Positions 27,493 through 35,177 of a stretch of 64,000 nucleotides of DNA are shown piece by piece. The stretch lies in contig NZ_JADEXS020000001.1 in the NCBI RefSeq assembly GCF_015207005.2, positions 620,001-684,000 of the forward strand, written 5' to 3'. A program made the translations under genes and the position numbers. Every line of letters starts with the position of its first letter. Position 1 is the stretch's first letter. Source of the DNA: Desmonostoc muscorum LEGE 12446 (GTDB lineage: Bacteria; Cyanobacteriota; Cyanobacteriia; Cyanobacteriales; Nostocaceae). The notes below the pieces were generated by a model, which saw only the letters and a program-made list of their open reading frames with translations, was not told the DNA's origin and made no database searches.

Positions 27493-28584
27493 ATGGAAAT
27501 CGGCGTCCCCAAGGAAAATAAAGATCAAGAATTTCGGGTAGGTTTAAGTCCTTCGAGTGTGCGGGTGCTGCGAGAAAATGGTCATAGCATCTTCGTCCAG
27601 ACACAAGCAGGTAGTGGTGCTGGGTTCACAGATGACGACTACACAAGTGCTGGAGCCGAAATTGTTCCCACACCAGAAGCGGTTTGGAATCGGGAATTAG
27701 TTGTGAAGGTCAAAGAGCCGCTGAAATCTGAGTATAATTTTTTGCAGAAAGGGCAGATATTATTTACTTATTTACACTTAGCAGCCGATCGCCAATTAAC
27801 GGAGCATTTAATTGATTGTGGCACTTGTGCGATCGCCTACGAAACTGTAGAACAACCAGGCGCTAACAGACTACCCCTACTCACCCCCATGAGCGTGATT
27901 GCCGGTCGGCTTGCGGTACAATTTGGGGCGAGATTTCTAGAACGTCAGCAAGGCGGTAGAGGTGTGCTTTTGGGTGGTGTACCTGGAGTCAAACCAGGTA
28001 AAGTAGTAATTCTCGGTGGCGGCGTTGTCGGCACAGAAGCAGCTAAAATTGCCGTGGGTATGGGTGCTAGCGTGCAGATTTTAGATGTGAGTGTGGAGCG
28101 GTTGTCTTACTTAGAAACCTTATTTGGCTCTAGAGTCGAATTGCTTTACAGCAACTCAGCTCATATTGAAGCCGCAGTTAAGGAAGCAGATTTGCTCATT
28201 GGTGCAGTTTTAGTACTGGGACGCAGGGCACCAATCTTAGTATCCCGCGAATTGGTCAAACAAATGTATCCTGGTTCAGTAATAGTTGATGTTGCTGTTG
28301 ACCAAGGCGGTTGTGTGGAAACCTTACATACCACATCTCACACAAATCCGGTATACATCGAAGAGGGTGTGGTACATTATGGCGTTCCCAATATGCCAGG
28401 AGCAGTACCTTGGACAGCAACTCAGGCACTCAATAACAGTACATTACCTTATGTTGTCCAGTTGGCGAATTTGGGAATTAAGGCATTGGAAGTTAACCCA
28501 GCCTTAGCTAAAGGTGTGAATGTGCAGAATCATAAATTAGTGCATCCTGCTGTGCAAGAAGTGTTCCCTGATTTGGTAAGTTAG
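27493..28584 (+). CDS. ald: Alanine dehydrogenase
   Basis: A 363-residue NAD-dependent alanine dehydrogenase, interconverting alanine with pyruvate and ammonia. Motifs: MEIGVPKENKDQEFRVGLSP, VVKVKEPLKSEY, FTYLHLAADR, the Rossmann motif VVILGGGVVGTEAAKIAVGMGA, and HYGVPNMPGAVPWTAT. The length is typical. In heterocystous strains alanine is an important nitrogen carrier. Stands alone. Confidence 0.95.
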   Translation: MEIGVPKENKDQEFRVGLSPSSVRVLRENGHSIFVQTQAGSGAGFTDDDYTSAGAEIVPTPEAVWNRELVVKVKEPLKSEYNFLQKGQILFTYLHLAADRQLTEHLIDCGTCAIAYETVEQPGANRLPLLTPMSVIAGRLAVQFGARFLERQQGGRGVLLGGVPGVKPGKVVILGGGVVGTEAAKIAVGMGASVQILDVSVERLSYLETLFGSRVELLYSNSAHIEAAVKEADLLIGAVLVLGRRAPILVSRELVKQMYPGSVIVDVAVDQGGCVETLHTTSHTNPVYIEEGVVHYGVPNMPGAVPWTATQALNNSTLPYVVQLANLGIKALEVNPALAKGVNVQNHKLVHPAVQEVFPDLVS

Positions 28585-28896
28585 AGGTTATACAGGCGAG
28601 GGTTAGAAACTGCGATCGCTTAAATTAATGGTGGTAGCCCTCAGCAATTAGACTAATTTCGTTGCCAAATGCGCGGATGGATAGCTGTAGAAAATCAAGA
28701 CAAGCAAAAAATGGCTGCATCTCAATGTGTACAAGGTTTTGAGGACTATAGGACTTTTAAACCATCCGCGCACCTTACGGAGACTGGGTTTCAGTGATTT
28801 GCATCTTGTGTAAATACCATTTGCTGTGTTATGATTCTTTCATCCGCGCAACTGCATCTTGAAAACCGAATACAGCAAGCCTTTCAGATGCCAGCA
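28585..28896 (+). promoter_or_regulatory. CRISPR leader candidate
   Basis: About 310 nt without a gene, directly upstream of the first repeat. The repeats end in GATTGAAAC, the usual 3' end, so crRNA should be transcribed on the plus strand with the leader here. CCATCCGCGCA and relatives occur near 28758 and 28842, with a reverse complement (GCGCGGATGG) near 28671 that could fold with them. The promoter was not pinpointed. Confidence 0.5.
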
Positions 28897-29370
28897 ATTG
28901 CAATTAACTAAACTCCCTATTAGGGATTGAAACGCTGGGTACACGCTGGCAGAAGCGGATGATCTCAGATTGCAATTAACTAAACTCCCTATTAGGGATT
29001 GAAACTTGGCGGCATTGCCAATCCCAATAAACTTTCCGAAATTGCAATTAACTAAACTCCCTATTAGGGATTGAAACTAAGTTTTCATGGCGCGGATAGG
29101 CGCGGCGGGGCTAGGTAAGATTGCAATTAACTAAACTCCCTATTAGGGATTGAAACCGAGTTGCAGCAATATCAACCACGGGGAAAGTAAATTGCAATTA
29201 ACTAAACTCCCTATTAGGGATTGAAACTTTTAATATGAAAGTGTCGAACCGTTAGACAGGAATTGCAATTAACTAAACTCCCTATTAGGGATTGAAACAG
29301 GTATGATGGCAGGAACCGAGGAAGGCAAAAAAGATTGCAATTAACTAAACTCCCTATTAGGGATTGAAAC
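28897..29370 (+). CRISPR. CRISPR array, leader-proximal part (7 repeats)
   Basis: Seven identical 37-nt repeats start at 28897, 28969, 29041, 29120, 29191, 29262 and 29334. Each begins ATTGCAATTAACTAAAC and ends TATTAGGGATTGAAAC. The six complete spacers are 35, 35, 42, 34, 34 and 35 nt. The seventh spacer begins at 29371 and is cut at 29393 by the transposon. Repeats show no decay even at the transposon side. No cas genes are in the window, so the effector type is unknown. Confidence 0.98.
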
Positions 29371-29388
29371 GCGAGTCTTGGCTTTTCA

Positions 29389-29393
29389 CGTAG
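29389..29393. repeat. Target-site duplication, left copy
   Basis: CGTAG directly precedes the left terminal TGT of the transposon. The identical pentamer directly follows its right terminal ACA at 32757-32761. Five bases is the duplication length of Tn7-like elements. Confidence 0.93.
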
Positions 29394-29951
29394 TGTCACT
29401 TTACCGACATGATGGCAGTAAAGTGGAAGCAGACGATGGCAGTAAATGCACCTCAAAGGTTGATTACTTCGTGATGTAGAAAATGCGCTGGCAGAAAATC
29501 CATGAAAGAGTGGAAGCAGACGATGGCAGTAAGTATAAAAATGGAAGCACAATCGTGGCAGTAAGTATGTGCCACCAGTAAAAATCAAGAAAACCCTTAT
29601 GTATCAACGGTTGTTAGGTTTACTGTATAAAAGCATTTACCCTACTTTAGGAGTGAGAATGTGAATATGGAAGTAGAAAATGCCGATGACATCAGTAGCA
29701 ATGCGGTAAAAATAGCAGATAATATCATATACAAATACTGGGAAAAAACCAATTTTAATGATTGTTTATTCAGACTGTAGAAAGCAGGAAATAGCAGTCC
29801 AGGCAAAGGTTGTAAAGACTAATAGGATGGTTTTATGGAAGTAGGTAGTGTCAGTAAGTAGAAAGAATTAACGATTCTTAAATTTTGGAAGAAAAATATT
29901 GGCTTAAATATAAGTATGCAATTAAGGTAGAAATTGCATACCGAGGTAGCA
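29394..29951. repeat. Left end of the transposon with TnsB-type binding sites
   Basis: Sites of the form TGGAAGCA-n5/6-TGGCAGTAA follow one another: the terminal repeat 29394-29421, then 29423-29445, 29510-29534 and 29541-29566. More degenerate sites lie at about 29474-29497 and 29835-29859 (TGGAAGTAGGTAGTGTCAGT). All have the same orientation. Beyond the sites the region is AT-rich. A tiny frame from ATG 29667 (37 codons) is the only candidate gene and I cannot support it. Confidence 0.75.
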
Positions 29952-30777
29952 ATGTTGACAGAAGGTGAGTTTAGCTCATGGTCTGCATCACTCTCATTGT
30001 CATCACAGCAGTATGGAATGATTCAAAGTATACGGAGTTCTCCACCTTCCAGACGAGTCAGGGGAAGGGTTGGGAATGTTGTCGGGCGATATCCCAGTAA
30101 AAAAATGGGAGTGATAATTCAGTTTGAGAGCCACCGGAACGAATTGGCACGAATATATGAAATGGAATATGACCCAGAGGTTTTAGAATATTACGACCAA
30201 CCACCAAAAATCAAATTGCAATACTGCTGTTTAAATGGAAGACAAATAGGAGTATTACATACACCAGACTTTTTTGTAATTAGACGAGATCAGGCAGGTT
30301 GGTCAGAATGTAAAACAGCAGATGAACTGGAAAAATTAGCATCAAAAATGCCAAATCGTTACCAGTCAGATAGTAACGGCAATTGGCGATGTCCCCCAGG
30401 AGAAGAGTTTGCCAAAAATTGGGGATTATATTATCAAGTTTGCTCCGACCAAGAAATTAATTGGAGGAAACAGAGAAATCTCTATTTTTTAGAAGATTAT
30501 TTATCGGATAAATTAGAAGTTCCCACACAAGAGATAGTTGAAACAATCAAAATAATCTCCGCTAGTCCAGGAATAAAATTATCAGAGTTAATTGCAGCAG
30601 GAATCAATGCAGATTACATATATAAATTGATAGCAGACCAAAGGATATATGTGGACTTAGAATCATCCGCGCTATGCTCAGAAGCAGAAAGAGTGAGTTT
30701 TAAAATTCCCTATAAAACCACCAGAGACCAGAAAAATTATTCCCGAAGAAATTCAACCATATGAGGAGTTTTGGTAA
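29952..30777 (+). pseudogene. tnsA: TnsA(B) relic: endonuclease half kept, transposase core deleted
   Basis: The open frame runs to 30764. Counting from TTG 29934, its residues include TnsA nuclease motifs: IIQFESHRNE, HTPDFFV (D112) and GWSECKT (E125, K127). A winged-helix-like tail follows (ISASPGIKLSELIAAGINADY). ATG 29952 is the better start. At about 30690-30720 the similarity jumps. In the +1 frame the DNA reads KPPETRKIIPEEIQPYEEFW then TAA at 30775-30777, a plausible TnsB C-terminus coupled to the tnsC ATG by TAATG. The whole DDE integrase region is missing, so an ancestral fused TnsAB lost its middle. Confidence 0.8.
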
Positions 30778-31438
30778 TGCATTCTCCCGCAGGCTTATCC
30801 CAAGAGTTATTAACAGCATCTGATGCGGATAAAATAAATTATTTTACTAACTTTACAGTAGTACATCGGCTTTTAAAGCAAGCTTATGAAGAATTGTTAG
30901 ATGCGGTGAACAATCCAGGGGGTGCATCATTAATTTTCTTGTTTGGTCCTACAGGTGTGGGAAAAACAACCCTCTTATCTCAAGTAATGAAAATCATCTT
31001 TGAACAAAACCAAGGTTTAATGATGCAAGATTTAGCATATCTTCCCATTGCGGGAGTAGAAGCGCGTTCTCCAGACAGCGGTTCTTTTGATTGGAAAGAT
31101 TACTACAAAAGCGTTTTAATTGCTTTAAGAGAACCATTTGCTGATTATAAGGTTAGAGTATCTAGTAGTCGGGTTTATGCTAGTGGTAGCGAACAAAAAA
31201 CAGTAAAAGTTAAGCCTAACCTCGGTGATTTACGAGCTGATGTAGAGTATATATTTAGACAGAGACAGTTAAAAATTTTTCTAGTTGATGAAGCGCAACG
31301 TTTTGCCAAAATAGCTTAAATGAGGAAGTAGCTGACAACCATTCATCGGCAGATTCGGCAACGAAAATCAAACGCCAAAAACACTATCCTGGCGAACGAA
31401 ATCCCAAAAGAGATATTGTTGGAGGTGGAAATGCTTGA
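30777..31438 (+). pseudogene. tnsC: TnsC relic: truncated AAA+ ATPase
   Basis: From ATG 30777 the protein has the TnsC N-terminus, Walker A (FLFGPTGVGKTT) and Walker B (KIFLVDEAQRF), then stops at 31319 just after FAKIA. In the neighbouring frame from 31319 the DNA reads NEEVADNHSSADSATK and RNPKRDIVGGGNA to TGA 31436-31438. It overlaps the tniQ start, as intact tnsC-tniQ pairs do. The sensor and C-terminal half are therefore deleted with a frame change. The 180-residue product could bind but probably not properly hydrolyse ATP. Confidence 0.82.
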
Positions 31439-32642
31439 TAATCAATTGAACTTAAAACCCCCTTGGTATACTCAACAAATAGATGTACCACAACGTAGTC
31501 ATTTATATCCTTTAAAACCACTATTATTAGGAACAGCGTTTACTGAAAGTTTGACCAGCTACATTACACGTTTAGCTGCAACTCACCAAATTCCCACAGG
31601 AATTTTACTGGCTCAGGAATTAGCCCCTAAAATTAATCGCTATAAAGGACCAAATCCAGATAGTTTATCACAGATATTTTTCCACATCTTTTTTAACCAA
31701 ACAGGTGCATGGAATGGAACTGGAACTATGGCACTTGAGCCTTTATTAGTTTTACAAAAGCTAACTCAACAGCCTATCTTAAAATATTTAACATTAATAC
31801 CTTGGTCAAAAGTTGTACCAACTAGAAATCTCTTGCGTAAATATAAGGCTTGGTGTCCGTTATGTTATTCGGAATGGAGCAACAATGGTCTTCCACTTTA
31901 CGAGCCATTAATTTGGTCTATTTCAACAGTTAAAATTTGTTCTAGACATCAGTATCCTTTAATGAATTATTGTCCCAACTGTGGTCAAAATGTTTACTTG
32001 TTAGCTTGGAATACTAAAAATGGATTTTGCTGTAGATGTCATTATTGGTTGGGTACAGCTTGTTCAATGCTAGAATCAAAATTCTATCATACCGAAGAAG
32101 GAGAATGGCACAATTTTGTTGCCCAACAAGTTGGAGAACTAATTGCTCAAACACCATATTTAATTGAACCACCAAATCGAGAATCAGTCGCTCTAGCTAT
32201 AAATAAGTGTATTGATGTTGTGACTCAGGGTAATGCTAAAGCTTTTGCCGAACAAATGCATTTAAGTCTTACTGTTCCTAGAGATTGGCGTGTTGGCAAT
32301 GCATTGCCTCAACTTAATAAACTATTACGTGTATGCTACCGATTATCAATTTCTCTAATTGATGTTTATCTCGGCCGCCTTAATCTTGATAGCTCTATAG
32401 TTTTAAAGGATTTACCATTATCCGAACAATACTCTCAAACTAATCGCCCATTTGATCTAAATAAAGTGCGTTCCTTTTTAGAACTACATCAAGAATCTTT
32501 TCCACCCCAATCGCTCAAACACCTTGCATTCCAAATTGGTTATGACTCAGCTGATTTGTCCCGACACTTACCCGATTTGTGTCGTCGAATATCTGCACGT
32601 TATAAATTACACACCAAATCTTGTTTAAAACCCCGTGTATAA
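31431..32642 (+). CDS. tniQ: TniQ/TnsD-family target-selection protein
   Basis: The 403-residue protein from ATG 31431 has a GGAGGTGG ribosome-binding site just upstream (the frame opens at TTG 31416). The N-terminal TniQ domain is clear: LGTAFTESLTSYITRLAATHQIPTG. Zinc-binding cysteines and histidine follow in AWCPLCYSEW, CSRHQYPLMNYCPNCG and GFCCRCHYWLG. A C-terminal helical region ends with a TnsD-like fold (LKHLAFQIGYDSADLSRHL). TniQ links a target-recognition module to TnsC; in CRISPR-associated transposons it binds Cascade or the tracrRNA complex. It is undamaged, unlike its neighbours. Confidence 0.9.
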   Translation: MLDNQLNLKPPWYTQQIDVPQRSHLYPLKPLLLGTAFTESLTSYITRLAATHQIPTGILLAQELAPKINRYKGPNPDSLSQIFFHIFFNQTGAWNGTGTMALEPLLVLQKLTQQPILKYLTLIPWSKVVPTRNLLRKYKAWCPLCYSEWSNNGLPLYEPLIWSISTVKICSRHQYPLMNYCPNCGQNVYLLAWNTKNGFCCRCHYWLGTACSMLESKFYHTEEGEWHNFVAQQVGELIAQTPYLIEPPNRESVALAINKCIDVVTQGNAKAFAEQMHLSLTVPRDWRVGNALPQLNKLLRVCYRLSISLIDVYLGRLNLDSSIVLKDLPLSEQYSQTNRPFDLNKVRSFLELHQESFPPQSLKHLAFQIGYDSADLSRHLPDLCRRISARYKLHTKSCLKPRV

Positions 32643-32681
32643 TATTTATGATCTTCCGTGCCTTTATACTTTCTTTCCTTT

Positions 32682-32756
32682 GTGGAAGCACTTCATGGCA
32701 GTGCCCTTGTGGAAGCACTTCGTGGCAGTTACTGCCATCAAGTGGTTCAAGTAACA
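32682..32756. repeat. Right end of the transposon with TnsB-type sites
   Basis: Two sites on the plus strand (32682-32703 and 32709-32731, both GTGGAAGCACTTC-R-TGGCAGT) precede the terminal inverted repeat, whose site lies on the minus strand (32729-32756). The last two face each other and form the palindrome TGGCAGTTACTGCCA. The end is about 75 bp and shorter than the left end. Confidence 0.78.
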
Positions 32757-32761
32757 CGTAG
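32757..32761. repeat. Target-site duplication, right copy
   Basis: CGTAG, identical to 29389-29393, directly outside the right terminal repeat. Confidence 0.93.
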
Positions 32762-32951
32762 TTCTTCCAGCAATTGCAATTAACTAAACTCCCTATTAGG
32801 GATTGAAACATTTACGGCAACGCCGCCGGAACCCGACGTATAACATTGCAATTAACTAAACTCCCTATTAGGGATTGAAACCAAAAAGCGGAGAGTAAGC
32901 ATTGCACCCATTGGATTGCAATTAACTAAACTCCCTATTAGGGATTGAAAC
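32762..32951 (+). CRISPR. CRISPR array, leader-distal part (3 repeats)
   Basis: The last 11 nt of the interrupted spacer (32762-32772) are followed by three repeats at 32773, 32845 and 32915, each identical over 37 nt to the seven upstream of the transposon. The spacers between them are 35 and 33 nt. It is the continuation of the same array, now separated from the leader by 3.4 kb. Confidence 0.97.
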
Positions 32952-32971
32952 TTGTAAATCGGCTTCAATAT

Positions 32972-33682
32972 TTATGAAGAACTACAAAAATTATTAAGAT
33001 AGTTATAAAGTTCACGAAATAAAGGGCATTTTCGTTGAACTTCAGATAGATTGAGATACGCTAATAGCTCAGGTGTATGCAATCCTTTAGAAAAGCGCGT
33101 TGAACTGCTATCAAATTCATCTAAAACACTTGAATCGATTAGTGCTTGTGATAGTTTTTGTTGACAACAATCTCTTTCAATATCGTACTCACTAAAGGAT
33201 TCTGGATTATCAAAAGGAATATTGATTTGCGTACTCAGCCACCAACGCATACGCTGATGTCTACCTCTAAAGTCGGGATGTTGAGCTACTGAGTTATTCC
33301 AATCTGCGATAATCCAAGCTTCGAGTTCGGGAGCAGCAAACCCAATAAATATTGGAATATCAGAATATGCTGATATCGCTGACAATATTCTTTCTCTTTC
33401 CTGTATCGGATCGCGGCAATCTAAATCATCAAAAACTAAAATTAAATCACATACATTCGGTTCATATTGTAAAGCAATAGATAGCTCTCGCTTGATTTGC
33501 TCAATTAAACTCTGACCTGTCCTTCCATAACTATTTATCTTATTAGGTTTGGGGCCAGGTTTCTGATTAATTGGTGTTTTTCGTTTAAATGAACATCCAG
33601 GAAAGTTTTTTTCTAAAAAAGGAATTAGTCCTCTAACTTCAGCTTCCCCACCCCCAGCGAAAACCCATACTACCACGGCCAT
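32972..33682 (-). CDS. TOPRIM-like DUF4276-type protein
   Basis: A 236-residue protein with a TOPRIM-like layout. WVFAGGGEAEVRG at the start supplies the acidic motif 1, LILVFDDLDCRD is the DxD motif, and APELEAWIIADW follows, a combination I associate with DUF4276. TOPRIM domains of this kind act as metal-dependent nucleases in OLD-like and PARIS-like systems. It overlaps the ATPase gene by 13 nt, so the two are translated together. Its stop lies only 20 nt from the last CRISPR repeat. A defence role is inference. Confidence 0.7.
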   Translation of the reverse strand: MAVVVWVFAGGGEAEVRGLIPFLEKNFPGCSFKRKTPINQKPGPKPNKINSYGRTGQSLIEQIKRELSIALQYEPNVCDLILVFDDLDCRDPIQERERILSAISAYSDIPIFIGFAAPELEAWIIADWNNSVAQHPDFRGRHQRMRWWLSTQINIPFDNPESFSEYDIERDCCQQKLSQALIDSSVLDEFDSSSTRFSKGLHTPELLAYLNLSEVQRKCPLFRELYNYLNNFCSSS

Positions 33683-34980
33683 CCTCCAATACTGGGATCG
33701 CCAACACGGTATAAATCACCTAGTTCCCATCCTTGTTCTAGCTTGTCATTAAGCATTTCTTTGGAGAGTGTTTTGATAGAAGAATGCGTTTTATCTTCTG
33801 AATAAAAACAAAAAACATTTTCTAAACAATCTGTGAAATGGTCTAAAAGATCGGGGCTGTGTGTAGTGATAATTACTTGGGTTTTGCCAGCAGCTTTTTT
33901 AATCCACTCTGCTAAAATTGGCATCCATGATACGTGCAATCCTAATTCTGGTTCATCAATTACTAGTAATGAAGGAAGAACTGGTGAATGTAATATAGTA
34001 GCCCAACAAAGCATCCGCACAGTTCCATCTGACATTTCATTGAGATAAAAGGCTTCTTTGATGTCATGAAAATACCACTCTAATGTCAAAGACAAACGAC
34101 CAGAACGGATAGGTCTAAGACGACGAGTCTTTGGTAAGATAGCCTTCATTGCTTGGTTAATACTCTCCTCAAAATCTATATATTGCAGAATTAAATTATC
34201 CAAAACTAGAGGTAAATTATCTCCTGAAGGCGATAAATAAATATCACTTCCTCCTATTTTAGGCTCTGCCATTCTAATAAGATTTAAATCCATATTATTG
34301 GCATTATAAAACTGCCATTTTGAAACTAATTCAATTAAATCTCTTCTAATTTTATAAACAGGTGTATTTTCAGGAGGATATTGGCTATCTTCAAGCAATC
34401 TAGGTATAGCAGTAAGACCTAAAAAATTACTTGGTATATTATCTAAACCTTCAAAATGAGTTTTTGGCTGACCTGGTGCATCATAAACTGATACAGCCCC
34501 TTTGCCAAATTCTCTGTCATGAAACTTATAATAATAAAAGGGAAATGAAGTTGAGTCCTGTAAATTTTCCCCACTATATAAATATTCTTCTGCGATACTA
34601 ACACCTCTTGCCTGATCTCTATTAACAAAAATTTTTAAATCAAGTATGCTGCTATCTCTTGTAGGTGTATCAATTTGTGAATTGTGAGAAAAACTAAAAC
34701 AGTATGCAATTCTTACTCTAGCAGGACTTTCTACACTAACATCTAAAATTCTATTACCACCAATTTGGGTAATTGCATCTTCAAAACTACTGACGCTTCG
34801 ACTTTCATCAGGAATTTTAGTTAGACTATCTTTTAAAAATTTTAAGCAGCTGATGAAATTGCTTTTACCTGAACCATTTGAACCTATAAAAATATTTAGA
34901 TTTTTGAGTATAACTATCTGATTTAAAGATAAATTTTTATAATTGTTAGTAACAAGAAAGCGAAGAAGGGGTTGATTCAT
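33670..34980 (-). CDS. AAA/ABC-type ATPase (AAA_21-like)
   Basis: The 436-residue ATPase has Walker A IFIGSNGSGKSNF, ABC-like signature LNEMSDGTVRML, Walker B LLVIDEPELGLH and switch histidine VIITTHSPDLLDHF. All are intact. This is the RecF/SMC-like ATPase type found in OLD, Septu and PARIS-style defence modules. It is upstream of and overlaps the TOPRIM-like gene. Together they look like a sensor ATPase plus effector nuclease pair. Confidence 0.85.
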   Translation of the reverse strand: MNQPLLRFLVTNNYKNLSLNQIVILKNLNIFIGSNGSGKSNFISCLKFLKDSLTKIPDESRSVSSFEDAITQIGGNRILDVSVESPARVRIAYCFSFSHNSQIDTPTRDSSILDLKIFVNRDQARGVSIAEEYLYSGENLQDSTSFPFYYYKFHDREFGKGAVSVYDAPGQPKTHFEGLDNIPSNFLGLTAIPRLLEDSQYPPENTPVYKIRRDLIELVSKWQFYNANNMDLNLIRMAEPKIGGSDIYLSPSGDNLPLVLDNLILQYIDFEESINQAMKAILPKTRRLRPIRSGRLSLTLEWYFHDIKEAFYLNEMSDGTVRMLCWATILHSPVLPSLLVIDEPELGLHVSWMPILAEWIKKAAGKTQVIITTHSPDLLDHFTDCLENVFCFYSEDKTHSSIKTLSKEMLNDKLEQGWELGDLYRVGDPSIGGWPW

Positions 34981-35177
34981 GACATTAAAAAAAGTCTATA
35001 GTAAATTGGCAAATAGATAACACTATTTTTTCAATTCTATAGCTTCATTGGTTATGACGAGCAATAAATACTTTCATTCAACCTTGGCTAAACCTACACA
35101 AGTATAAACTTTTGGTGTATTGTCAACAGCCCCACAACGTCTATTCTAAGAAGGGGACTAGCTAATGGAGAATATTC

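Larger units (their letters stand above)
29394..32756. mobile_element. Tn7-like transposon inserted in a CRISPR spacer (internally deleted)
   Basis: The element is 3,363 bp. It has 28-bp terminal inverted repeats (29394-29421 starting TGTCACTT; 32729-32756, whose complement starts TGTTACTT) that match at 23 of 28 positions and share TGATGGCAGTAA. It is flanked by the pentamer CGTAG. It carries, in Tn7-like order, a tnsAB relic, a tnsC relic and an intact tniQ. It has no cas genes and no obvious cargo. The spacer it interrupts is restored to 34 nt when the element and one CGTAG are removed. The lost TnsB core means it cannot move by itself. Confidence 0.93.

Noticed and set aside
29214..29588. 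Leftward open frame of 124 codons over the CRISPR array
   Set aside because: It is a translation of repeat and spacer DNA and of the transposon end; no protein features.
29394..32756. Type V-K CRISPR-associated transposon
   Set aside because: TnsA nuclease motifs are present and no Cas12k, tracrRNA or cargo is seen.
32515..32811. Leftward open frame over tniQ 3' end and CRISPR repeat
   Set aside because: Antisense of tniQ and a repeat unit; composed of repeat translation.
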